Position numbers and translations under genes: made by a program
The notes under the pieces: model-generated
Seen by the model: only the letters and a program-made list of their open reading frames with translations
Databases searched by the model: none
What the model was told of the DNA's origin: nothing
Shown here: piece by piece, positions 1 through 7,284 of the stretch
Layout: every line of letters starts with the position of its first letter
Position numbering within the stretch: position 1 is the first letter of the stretch
Assembly: GCA_934190685.1 (NCBI GenBank)
Contig: CAKPTK010000084.1
Location: 1-10,017, forward strand
From: an uncultured Prevotella sp.
GTDB lineage: Bacteria > Bacteroidota > Bacteroidia > Bacteroidales > Bacteroidaceae
DNA length: 10,017 bases
Direction of reading: 5' to 3'

Positions 1-406
1 CATCTACGATATGCGGTTCCTTGGCAGCATTCTCAATAACGGTACGACCCTGTGCCATGCAGGATGCAAGCATAATATTGATCGTCGCACCGACAGAAAC
101 AACATCCAGATAAATATGGTTGCCGATCAGCGCATCGGAAAAGGTATTGATCATACCATACTCGATGTTGACCGTGGCCCCCAGTGCACGGAATCCCTTC
201 AGATGCTGGTCGATCGGACGGCTTCCGATATCGCATCCGCCCGGAAGGGCTACCTGTGCCTTTTTATATTTGCCAAGAAGAGCTCCCAATAAATAATAAG
301 AAGCCCGGATCTTACGGATGGAATCATAATCTATTGTAACATCGGAAATAGTGCTTCCGTTGATCTGAACCTCATGCGGTCCGATCCGGTTTACAGTAGC
401 ACCAAT
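1..406 (-). CDS. murA: MurA fragment (UDP-N-acetylglucosamine 1-carboxyvinyltransferase), partial at both ends
   Basis: MurA transfers enolpyruvate from PEP to UDP-GlcNAc, the first committed step of peptidoglycan synthesis in the cytoplasm. Reading the minus strand with codon ends at positions 4, 7, 10 and so on gives about 135 uninterrupted residues matching MurA. These include KIRASYYLLGALLG (holding the equivalent of E. coli Arg91) and PGGCDIGSRPIDQH, with the catalytic Cys (Cys115 in E. coli, codon at 233-235). Further on are VVSVGATINIMLA and ENAAKEPHIVD. The C-terminal half runs off the window. The N-terminal part, with the Lys22 region, is absent because similarity stops at about 395-406, where a Bacteroidales SusC frame begins on the other strand. 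The wording is Firmicutes (Clostridia)-like. From memory, Bacteroidota MurA has Asp at the catalytic position (PGGD), so this fragment is probably foreign to the rest of the window. The family call is very secure; whether the gene is broken in nature or only by assembly is unknown. Confidence 0.9.
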   Translation of the reverse strand, partial: MGATVNRIGPHEVQINGSTISDVTIDYDSIRKIRASYYLLGALLGKYKKAQVALPGGCDIGSRPIDQHLKGFRALGATVNIEYGMINTFSDALIGNHIYLDVVSVGATINIMLASCMAQGRTVIENAAKEPHIVD

Positions 407-412
407 ACTAAT
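388..412. other. Chimeric junction between MurA fragment and SusC fragment
   Basis: MurA similarity on the minus strand continues up to a residue pattern IGATVNRIGPHEV, whose codons end near 406. SusC similarity on the plus strand is already recognisable as STNTNWRD from 398 onward. The two regions therefore meet, or overlap by a few bases, around AGCACCAATA (398-407). Neither protein has its N-terminal part here, and there is no intergenic DNA, terminator, insertion-sequence end or target duplication between them. This is what a mis-joined contig or a chimeric read looks like. A recombination at microhomology is the biological alternative. The exact breakpoint cannot be fixed from sequence alone. 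Confidence 0.75.
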
Positions 413-2485
413 TGGCGTGACGTGTTCTATGGCACAGGCAATACCTTCCAAACAGATCTTTCCATCAATGGAGGGTCGGACAAAACTGACTATTATCTGT
501 CGGGGTCTTACTATGAGAATAAAGCGACAGTAAAGGGCAATCAACAACAGCGATTTTCCATCAGGACCAACTTCAACTACCAATTGATGAAGGATTTGAA
601 AGCAACGGTCAATCTCTCCTTGTCCTACAACAGGAATACCTTGTTTAATCCCGGTCGTGATTATTATGAACTATTGCCTGTATTCTCACCCTACAATTTG
701 GACGGGTCGATGCGACATTACAACAAACTGTTTGGAGGATATGCTTCGGATGGAAGTGAAATATGGACCGAGGAGAAATTTTTCAATTCTGTGGCGGAAA
801 GAGAGGAGAACATCAACAAACAGAACGCCCTTTTCGTCAACACTAACTTCATGATTTCCTATACTATTATCAAGGGCTTGAAGTATACAGGGCAGTTTGG
901 TATCGACTTCCAGGAAACGCATGAAGAGCAATATGACGCAATGAGCAACTGGTCAGGAAAGAATTCTGGCGGATATGCCACACGTAACAATCTCAGTCTG
1001 AACAACTGGAACACGATACACCGATTGAACTATAATGCGACTTTCGGAAAGCACACTATCGGCGCGGTGGCAGGCTTTGAGGCCAATTCAAGACAGTATA
1101 CCGTTCTTGGCGCAACAGGGTCAGGGTTTATCAATGATAGGATTCAAGACATCAGTTATGCCAATGTGCGTACCGGAAGCAACAGCAGTAAGACAACCCG
1201 AAAGGCTTCGTTGTTGGCACAAGCCAGCTATTCCTACGACAGACGCTACTATCTTACGGTAAACGCCCGTCGTGACGGAAACTCACAATTCGGTTCTGAT
1301 GTGCGTTGGGCCAATTTCAGTTCTGTGGGTGTTTCTTGGAATATTCACAACGAAAAGTTCTTCCATGTGCCGTTCATCAATATTCTGAAACTCAAAACCA
1401 GTTATGGCGCTAATGGAAACTCACGACTAGGTTCGCGTGAGGCCAAGGGACTCTATTCCTATGGTGACAACTATTCTTATAATGGTGAGAGTGGCGGTGT
1501 GCAGTCTGGAAGCGCCAATAAAACCTTAAGTTGGGAAACCACCTATAAGTTTAACGCAGGACTTCGGGTGAGAATGCTCAACCGTATAGATCTCGAGGTG
1601 GAGGTGTACCGTGACCGCACCAAAGACCTCATCAGCAACCTTGATGTGTCCCGAACAACAGGCGACACACGTGTTTACCGCAACGTTGGCGAAATTGTGA
1701 ACAAAGGTATTGAGGTGACGCTGACCACCAACAACTTTGTGGCTGAGAAAGACGGTGACTTCTATTGGAATACAGATTTGAACCTGTCGAGCAACAACAA
1801 TAAACTGACCAAGCTCTACAATGGAATACAAAAGAACATGGGCACCACGGTGTGGAAGGAAGGCTATGATATCCATACCTACAACCTCGTTCGTTGGGCA
1901 GGTGTCGACCCGTATGATGGAGCGCCATTGTGGCTTGACCTCAACGGCAATGTGACCCGCACTTACAGTGAAGCAAACCGTGTGCCGGGCAAGACTTCCA
2001 ATCCAAGTCTTGCGGGAGGTATCACCAACACCTTGGGCTACAAGGGCTTTACATTGAGATTCCTGATAAACTATACAATCGGCGGCTATTCGTTCTCATC
2101 GTTCGGTCGCTCAATGTTGTCTGATGGCCTTTATGCTTCCAGTGAGAACCAGGCCGTGGAACAAATGAACTATTGGAGAAATCCTGGCGATGTCACAGGC
2201 AATCCAAAACCTTATTGGGGCATAAGTACAAAGTCGATCATGAACTCCACTCGATTCTTGTACAACCGCACCAACTTCCGCTTGCAAAATGTCGCCTTGA
2301 CCTATCAGATTCCAAGACAGGTGATGAAGCATTTGGGCATTCATGACTGCACCGTTAGTCTGGTGGGAGACAATCTCTTGATTCTTACCCCTTATTCGGG
2401 AAAGAACCGCAATTCCTATAAGACTTGTATGAGTGGTTATCCCAGTGAACGCACCATTTCCTTGGGATTGAATGTCGGTTTCTAA
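395..2485 (+). CDS. SusC/RagA-family TonB-dependent outer-membrane transporter, 5'-truncated
   Basis: SusC-type proteins are TonB-driven beta-barrels that import oligomers across the outer membrane beneath a SusD lid. About 696 residues remain, all from the barrel. Near the start are TDLSINGGSDKTDYYLSGSY and a following RFSIRTNFNY stretch, the usual early-barrel signature. Later come LKLKTSYGANGNSRLGSREA and VGEIVNKGIEVTLTT. The C-terminus has NRTNFRLQNVALTYQIPRQV, a VGDNLLILTPYSG stretch and a terminal Phe (SLGLNVGF) as expected for an outer-membrane barrel. Full-length family members are about 1000 residues or more. The missing part is the signal peptide, carboxypeptidase-D-regulatory-like domain, TonB box and plug. 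The frame stays open back to 293 and has an ATG at 374, but the codons before about 395 derive from the antisense of murA, so that ATG is not the real start. susD follows after 18 nt. The substrate cannot be read from the barrel. Confidence 0.93.
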   Translation, partial: SSTNTNWRDVFYGTGNTFQTDLSINGGSDKTDYYLSGSYYENKATVKGNQQQRFSIRTNFNYQLMKDLKATVNLSLSYNRNTLFNPGRDYYELLPVFSPYNLDGSMRHYNKLFGGYASDGSEIWTEEKFFNSVAEREENINKQNALFVNTNFMISYTIIKGLKYTGQFGIDFQETHEEQYDAMSNWSGKNSGGYATRNNLSLNNWNTIHRLNYNATFGKHTIGAVAGFEANSRQYTVLGATGSGFINDRIQDISYANVRTGSNSSKTTRKASLLAQASYSYDRRYYLTVNARRDGNSQFGSDVRWANFSSVGVSWNIHNEKFFHVPFINILKLKTSYGANGNSRLGSREAKGLYSYGDNYSYNGESGGVQSGSANKTLSWETTYKFNAGLRVRMLNRIDLEVEVYRDRTKDLISNLDVSRTTGDTRVYRNVGEIVNKGIEVTLTTNNFVAEKDGDFYWNTDLNLSSNNNKLTKLYNGIQKNMGTTVWKEGYDIHTYNLVRWAGVDPYDGAPLWLDLNGNVTRTYSEANRVPGKTSNPSLAGGITNTLGYKGFTLRFLINYTIGGYSFSSFGRSMLSDGLYASSENQAVEQMNYWRNPGDVTGNPKPYWGISTKSIMNSTRFLYNRTNFRLQNVALTYQIPRQVMKHLGIHDCTVSLVGDNLLILTPYSGKNRNSYKTCMSGYPSERTISLGLNVGF

Positions 2486-2503
2486 TAAATAAAGTACAAA
2501 ACT

Positions 2504-3928
2504 ATGGATATAAGAAAGATAATATACACCTTGATGTTGGGCTTGGGCCTTGCATCTTGCTCCAATTTCCTTGAGGTGGAAGACAAAGGAAAGGCCACGA
2601 TACCCTCATTCCTGTCCGATCCCGATGGCCTCTATGCCGCTCTTGTCGGTTCTTATAATGAGGTCTACGACTACTACGACAATGAATTCGGAAAGTATGC
2701 GGATGCAGCGGGCAATATGATACAGATGAACACAACCATTGCTGATATGCTGGATATATACAACTACAATTCCGATCCCAGCAATGAAACCAGTTCTTCT
2801 TCCTATATTTGGCGACGCATTTATGTGGCGATGTCCAATGTGAACAATATCTTGGAATATGGCCCGAAAGTGCGTGATGCCTATCCCACTCAGCGTGAGC
2901 GGATTGACCGTATTATGGGAGAGGCTTATTTCCTTCGGGCTCTCACACATTTTGACTTGTGCAGAACTTTCGCACAACCGTACAATTATACCTCCGGTGC
3001 CACACATCTTGGCGTCCCAGTCTTGAGAAAGACTCCAGGACCTGACGACAACCCTTCCCGCAAGTCCGTTGCGGAGGTCTACGGATTGATTACGGAAGAT
3101 CTTGATTCTGCGGAAAGCCGACTGAGCCATACTACCCAACGAGGTGAGAAATATGTATCTCTGCAGGCAGTATATGCCATGAAGAGTCGTGTGGCATTAT
3201 ATAAGGAAGACTGGAATGCTGCAGTCGACAATGCCCGCAAGGCTCTCACGGCGAATGATACCCCTTCAGGGGTTGTGACCAATCATTTGGCTTCTGCCGA
3301 AGAATACGTGAAACAATATGATAATCTTGGTTATACGGGAGAAATGATCTTCCGGTTGAGTGGCGCAGACAAGAAAGGGAAACTGAAATCTTTCTATGAG
3401 TCTACGGGTGTTCCTGCAGATACGCTCTATTCGCTCTATGAGACCAACGATATTCGCACCGCATTACTCTATAATGATGGCAAGAAACAATGTCGCAAAT
3501 ATTCCGCTACCGTGAGTCCTGACAATAAGACAGACCGTGATGACCCGGTCGTTTTTCGACTCTCTGAAGTTTATCTCAATGCCGCTGAGGCTTCAGCAAT
3601 GAGTGGAGATTACATTTCGGCACGCCAGTTCCTTTTGCCGATTGTTCAAAGAGCATTGGGCACAGAAAGGGGCACCGCGATGGTTGAAGGTTGCCAAGAT
3701 GGACAACTGCTGGATATGATTAAGAGAGAACGTATCAAGGAACTCTGTTTTGAAAATCAAAATCTCTTTGATATTACTCGCTGGAAGCAGGATTTGGTCA
3801 GACAGTCAAAGACCAACTCAACGGTCAAGAAACTGACCTATCCCAACGACCGGTTCATTCAGCCTATTCCTCTTGCAGAACTTAATGCCAATAAGAATAT
3901 GCAACCCAACCCGGGTGTAAATGATTGA
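2504..3928 (+). CDS. SusD/RagB-family nutrient-binding outer-membrane lipoprotein
   Basis: This is the partner lid of the upstream SusC, anchored on the cell surface and binding ligand for import. The 474-residue protein begins with a lipoprotein signal peptide whose lipobox ends LASC (lipidated Cys19). The N-terminal helical SusD-like part (roughly residues 20-230) holds MGEAYFLRALTHFDLCRTF, then GVPVLRKTPG and RKSVAEVYGLITEDLDSAES, followed by a TPR-like helix LQAVYAMKSRVALYKEDW. The C-terminal SusD/RagB part has FRLSEVYLNAAEASAMSGD, IKRERIKELCFENQNLFDIT and the closing PIPLAELNANKNMQPNPG. Where many relatives read EGHR or EGQR in the C-terminal motif, this one reads ENQN. The length is slightly below the common 500-600 residues but the protein looks complete. 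It starts 18 nt after susC, with an A-rich leader and no clear Shine-Dalgarno, normal for Bacteroidales. Ligand specificity is not predictable. Confidence 0.97.
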   Translation: MDIRKIIYTLMLGLGLASCSNFLEVEDKGKATIPSFLSDPDGLYAALVGSYNEVYDYYDNEFGKYADAAGNMIQMNTTIADMLDIYNYNSDPSNETSSSSYIWRRIYVAMSNVNNILEYGPKVRDAYPTQRERIDRIMGEAYFLRALTHFDLCRTFAQPYNYTSGATHLGVPVLRKTPGPDDNPSRKSVAEVYGLITEDLDSAESRLSHTTQRGEKYVSLQAVYAMKSRVALYKEDWNAAVDNARKALTANDTPSGVVTNHLASAEEYVKQYDNLGYTGEMIFRLSGADKKGKLKSFYESTGVPADTLYSLYETNDIRTALLYNDGKKQCRKYSATVSPDNKTDRDDPVVFRLSEVYLNAAEASAMSGDYISARQFLLPIVQRALGTERGTAMVEGCQDGQLLDMIKRERIKELCFENQNLFDITRWKQDLVRQSKTNSTVKKLTYPNDRFIQPIPLAELNANKNMQPNPGVND

Positions 3929-3936
3929 TTATAATT

Positions 3937-4422
3937 ATGAAACTATATAAAATGAAGAATATTAGAATAATAACCTGTATCGCAACTCTGTTGCTGCTGA
4001 TGTTCAGTTCTTGTGACAAAGACGAGACAGTGTATATGACGGAACCCTATGTATGGCTCAAAAGCGAATCGGGATTGTCAAATATCGTAGTCAAGTCCGA
4101 CGTGAAGAATATCAATACTTATAGCGTTGTGCTCAGTGCCACCCAGCAAAAAGAGAATCTCACGGTCAACTATGAGATTCTTGTTGGGAATGGCTTGCAG
4201 CAAGGAGTGGACTTTGAAATGGTCACCGAGGGTAATTCCCTCACATTGCTGCCGGGTATCTTTGACATGCCTATCCGCATCAGATGGCTGCCCCACAAAG
4301 TGGATCCGTCAAAGGATAATACGCTTACGATCAAGCTTACAGGCAACAGCAAGAACTATTGTATCGGAATGCCTGGTCCTGATCATTTGAATAGTAGTAT
4401 AAGAATAGAAAAACAAAACTAA
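3937..4422 (+). CDS. Small lipoprotein with Calx-beta-like (DUF4843-like) domain
   Basis: This is a predicted lipoprotein of about 161 residues encoded directly after susD. Its signal peptide is hydrophobic (IITCIATLLLLMF) and ends in the lipobox MFSSC. It is followed by DKDE, an acidic stretch of the kind linked to surface export of Bacteroidota lipoproteins. The body has the rhythm of a Calx-beta-type Ig fold: YSVVLSATQQKENLTVNYEI, then QQGVDFEM, a SLTLLPGIFDMPIRIRW stretch and LTIKLTG. It ends near IGMPGPDHLNSSIRIEK. Small lipoproteins of this sort (DUF4843 and relatives, usually well over 200 residues) commonly follow susD and are thought to assist surface ligand capture, which is inference here. 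An ORF with a TTG start at 3925 exists, but ATG at 3937 or 3952 is more plausible; 3952 gives the tidiest signal peptide (MKNIR..., Cys21). The stop overlaps the next start by one base (TAATG). The domain assignment is moderately sure. Confidence 0.8.
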   Translation: MKLYKMKNIRIITCIATLLLLMFSSCDKDETVYMTEPYVWLKSESGLSNIVVKSDVKNINTYSVVLSATQQKENLTVNYEILVGNGLQQGVDFEMVTEGNSLTLLPGIFDMPIRIRWLPHKVDPSKDNTLTIKLTGNSKNYCIGMPGPDHLNSSIRIEKQN

Positions 4423-7223
4423 TGACAAGATGTAACCATACCCTGCGATGCGGACTACTCCTCGCTTGTTTGGCGTTTGTCTCTATAATGCGAGCACAGA
4501 AGATTCCCTATGACAACAAACTCGTCATGGGGACGCTGAGCAACGGACTCACCTATTATGTCTATCCCAACGACAATCCGAAAGGGCAGGCATACTATCG
4601 GCTGTTTGTCAAATCGGGTTCTGTCGCTGAAATGGAAAACCAAAGGGGACTGGCCCATTTCCTTGAGCATTTGGCCTTTAACGGCACTCGCCATTTCCCT
4701 TCCAATTCCATTGTTAAGTTTTTGGAGTCCTATGGAGCCAAGTTCGGCCAGGATATTAATGCTCATACGTCTTTCTGTGAAACGGTCTATAAACTGCAAT
4801 TGCCGACAGCGTCATCATCATTGACCGATTCGGCGATGGCAATCATGGCGGATTGGGCTTCAGCCCTTACGCTTGATCCTGTGGAGGTGGATAAGGAAAG
4901 AGGCGTTATCCTGTCAGAAAGACTTGCCCGGACAACAGAGCAACAGAAGGTTGGCAATGTATTTCTGAATGAGTTGCTGAACAATTCCATCTACACACGA
5001 CGCATGACCATTGGTGATTCTGCTGTCATCGCAACCGCCCGCCCGGAAGTGATTGCCGATTATTATCACCGATGGTATCAACCACAGATGATGGCTGTAG
5101 CTGTTGTCGGTGATGTGAATCCTGACAAGATAGTGGAACTGATTCACCAGAAATTCGGCTCCCTCTCCCGTGGAAAGTCCAAGGTGACTCCAATTCCTGC
5201 CATACCTGAATACAAGGAAAATGTGGCCAGAATCCGTACTTGGGAGAAATGCAATGACAACACGCTTGACATTATCCAACTCGTTCGCAAGCCTTTGCCT
5301 GTCAAAGATGAAAAAGCCTACAAAGACTATCTCATGCGAAAACTCATCAATCGTATGGCAAAGTCTCGTTTTACAACCTTGTCTTTCAGCAATCCTGCTT
5401 ATGGAGACGGGGAGGTGGAATTGTCGGAACTTCTTGGAGCGACGGGAGTGAATCTTTCATCGGTAAAACTTGTCAAAGGGAAGATTGTGGATGGCATCAA
5501 GGATTTCATTGTCCATCGCCAACAGATTCTCAGTTATGGATTCACATCAACCGAAATTCAGAAAGCCCGCACTTACATGCTCGCCTCCTTGCGTTCTCGT
5601 GCAGAGGCGGACCGGAGTCCAAGGTCAAGCGACATCGTAGATGAAATTTATGCCGACTATTATCGTGGCAATCGCTTATGCTCGTCAGCGACAGAACTTC
5701 GGCTGGCTCAAAAATACCTACAGTCGGTAGATTCTGTCTCAGTCTTGAAGTCCCTTCAAGGCTTTGTCGGAAAAGCGCCTGTTCATTACTTGCTTCGTGG
5801 AGAAAATGCCATCTGTCAGGAAATCTCTGACTCGGTGCAACTGCAACGCTTGGTGTTGGCAGAAATGAGCAAACCTGTCAGCAGATATTACAGCAAGATA
5901 GATGTGCCAGAGTCTTTGTGCCATGTGGCTTATCAACCGCATATTGTCAAGCAAGTACCGATTCCACAACTGGATGCGACGGAAATGATGTTGGATAATG
6001 GTGCCAAGGTCATCTACAAGCGCACATCTAACGACCATGGACGCATCTATATGAGCGGGTTCAGAAAAGGTGGGCTCTATGCTGTCGATTCTTTGAATTA
6101 CAACACCGCTCTTGTCGGACCGAATGTCATAGCCCTGTCTGGAGTGGGGCCTATGAGCCGTGAGGCTTATAGCATGTATATGGCAGGCAAACAAGCTTCT
6201 ACGCAAATGCTGGTAGACAAGATGCGTTGTGGCGTTTCGGGCTCTGCCAGTCTGAAAGACGCGGAAACCATGATGCAACAATTGTATGTCAAATGGACTG
6301 CTCCTCGTCTTGACACGGCGGTGGCCCGACTGACCATAGACAAGATGGTTGAAGCATGGCGCACCAAGAAACAGACTCGCAAAGACTTGTTCGCCAAACA
6401 GTTGGGATGGATGTTGAATGGCCGCAACTATACCAACAATGAGTTGACAGACTCTGTCATTCTCAAAGAAGTGAACGTTTCCCGAATGCTTCCCCTCTAT
6501 CATAAAATGTTCGGCTCTGCTCGGGATTTCACGTTTATCGTGATGGCGGACAGTCCTTTGGATAGTATACGTCCCTTGATAGAACAATATATTGGTGCTC
6601 TTCCCGGTGGTAAAATTGATTGCAAATGGCGCTTGGACAATCGTCAAATTTGTCATAAAGACACCACGCTCGTTTCTACAGCCAATGGCGCCAGTCGGGC
6701 TACGGTACAGTTAGTTTGGCAGCAAGACCGCATAGATGCTTCTCACGATAGCAATCAGATGATGGGTACAGCCTTGAAATCTGTTCTCCGCACAGCTTTG
6801 CTCAATCGCTTGCGTGAGGAGATGGGAAAGGTCTATAGTGTGTCCGTCTCTTCTTCCATGAGTCCTTATCCGTCTCCTTTGTCACGAACAATTGTGGCCT
6901 TTGCCTGCAAGACGGGAGATGTGGACCTTTTAACGAAAGAAACAAAACGTGTCATTACCGATCTCGTAAACTATCCGGAGCATTATACAGCTATCTTGGA
7001 TGATGTTTGTCAAGCCATGCTCAAAGACTATGATGTGGCACGGCAGAAGACCACCTTCTGGCTTGGTGGCATCCGTAATCATCTCTATATGGGGGATAAT
7101 GATTGGACGTGGTTGACTTCCTATGATACACATATTCGTAGCTTGTCTGTCCAAGATCTTTCCCGCTATGCCCGTCAGATGATTCTTGACGGTTATGAGT
7201 TGAAAGCTGTATACGAGGAATGA
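4422..7223 (+). CDS. Secreted M16-family zinc peptidase (PqqL/insulinase-like)
   Basis: M16 peptidases are clam-shaped zinc enzymes that degrade peptides and small unfolded proteins enclosed in a chamber. This 933-residue protein starts with a signal peptide, likely cleaved around MRA-Q (residue 26), so it should act in the periplasm. The inverted zinc motif HFLEH lies at residues 79-83, with Glu82 as the catalytic base. The third ligand is Glu159 in DKERGVILSE, close to the spacing of pitrilysin. Family hallmarks AFNGTRHFP, FGQDINAHTSFCETVYKLQL and the M16_C-like YYHRWYQPQMMAVAVVGDV are intact. The second, inactive half begins near residue 516 (LDATEMMLDNGAKVIYK) and carries LLNRLREEMGKVYSVSVSS near 790-808, holding the Arg/Tyr pair used in substrate binding. 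Length fits the four-domain PqqL-type subfamily. The gene overlaps its upstream neighbour by one base, implying translational coupling. E. coli PqqL and Pectobacterium FusC are relatives that process protein taken up by TonB-dependent receptors, a useful model. The exact substrate is unknown. Confidence 0.95.
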   Translation: MTRCNHTLRCGLLLACLAFVSIMRAQKIPYDNKLVMGTLSNGLTYYVYPNDNPKGQAYYRLFVKSGSVAEMENQRGLAHFLEHLAFNGTRHFPSNSIVKFLESYGAKFGQDINAHTSFCETVYKLQLPTASSSLTDSAMAIMADWASALTLDPVEVDKERGVILSERLARTTEQQKVGNVFLNELLNNSIYTRRMTIGDSAVIATARPEVIADYYHRWYQPQMMAVAVVGDVNPDKIVELIHQKFGSLSRGKSKVTPIPAIPEYKENVARIRTWEKCNDNTLDIIQLVRKPLPVKDEKAYKDYLMRKLINRMAKSRFTTLSFSNPAYGDGEVELSELLGATGVNLSSVKLVKGKIVDGIKDFIVHRQQILSYGFTSTEIQKARTYMLASLRSRAEADRSPRSSDIVDEIYADYYRGNRLCSSATELRLAQKYLQSVDSVSVLKSLQGFVGKAPVHYLLRGENAICQEISDSVQLQRLVLAEMSKPVSRYYSKIDVPESLCHVAYQPHIVKQVPIPQLDATEMMLDNGAKVIYKRTSNDHGRIYMSGFRKGGLYAVDSLNYNTALVGPNVIALSGVGPMSREAYSMYMAGKQASTQMLVDKMRCGVSGSASLKDAETMMQQLYVKWTAPRLDTAVARLTIDKMVEAWRTKKQTRKDLFAKQLGWMLNGRNYTNNELTDSVILKEVNVSRMLPLYHKMFGSARDFTFIVMADSPLDSIRPLIEQYIGALPGGKIDCKWRLDNRQICHKDTTLVSTANGASRATVQLVWQQDRIDASHDSNQMMGTALKSVLRTALLNRLREEMGKVYSVSVSSSMSPYPSPLSRTIVAFACKTGDVDLLTKETKRVITDLVNYPEHYTAILDDVCQAMLKDYDVARQKTTFWLGGIRNHLYMGDNDWTWLTSYDTHIRSLSVQDLSRYARQMILDGYELKAVYEE

Positions 7224-7284
7224 AAAGAGTCACACTCTATATATCAACAAAGAAATTAATACAGGTATTTAAAATTACAGAATT
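7224..7284 (+). promoter_or_regulatory. Short A/T-rich intergenic leader
   Basis: These 61 nt are the longest gap between genes in the locus. They contain a small hairpin (AGAGT, CAC loop, ACTCT at 7226-7238) that is too short and lacks the U-tract of a terminator. The remainder is A/T-rich DNA leading to the next ATG, with an A-rich region where Bacteroidales genes usually load ribosomes. I see no convincing -33 TTTG / -7 TAnnTTTG pair, so read-through from the peptidase gene is the simplest reading, although a weak internal promoter cannot be excluded. Confidence 0.35.

Noticed and set aside
11..292. 93-residue plus-strand open frame at the start of the window
   Set aside because: It lies antisense to the MurA reading frame, whose conserved motifs run without break on the minus strand, and its translation has no recognisable pattern.
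374..394. ATG at 374 as the start of the SusC gene
   Set aside because: The codons from 374 to about 394 are the reverse of conserved MurA codons, and SusC similarity starts mid-barrel. The gene is truncated, not initiated here.
388..412. Mobile-element or integrase attachment site explaining the MurA/SusC join
   Set aside because: There is no transposase, terminal inverted repeat, direct repeat or integrase nearby. Only a few bases of possible microhomology are visible, so an artefact is more likely.
3925..3936. TTG at 3925 as start of the small lipoprotein
   Set aside because: It adds MIII before the charged MKLYK/MKNIR signal-peptide start. ATG at 3937 or 3952 is a better initiation codon and gives a normal lipoprotein signal peptide.
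5739..6656. 305-residue minus-strand open frame within the peptidase gene
   Set aside because: It is a long antisense shadow of the well-conserved M16 coding frame, with low-complexity-like composition, no domain pattern and no spacing suited to a gene.
7226..7238. Small AGAGT/ACTCT hairpin after the peptidase stop as a terminator
   Set aside because: There are only five base pairs with a 3-nt loop, it is A/T-rich, and no T-run follows. It is too weak to call a terminator.
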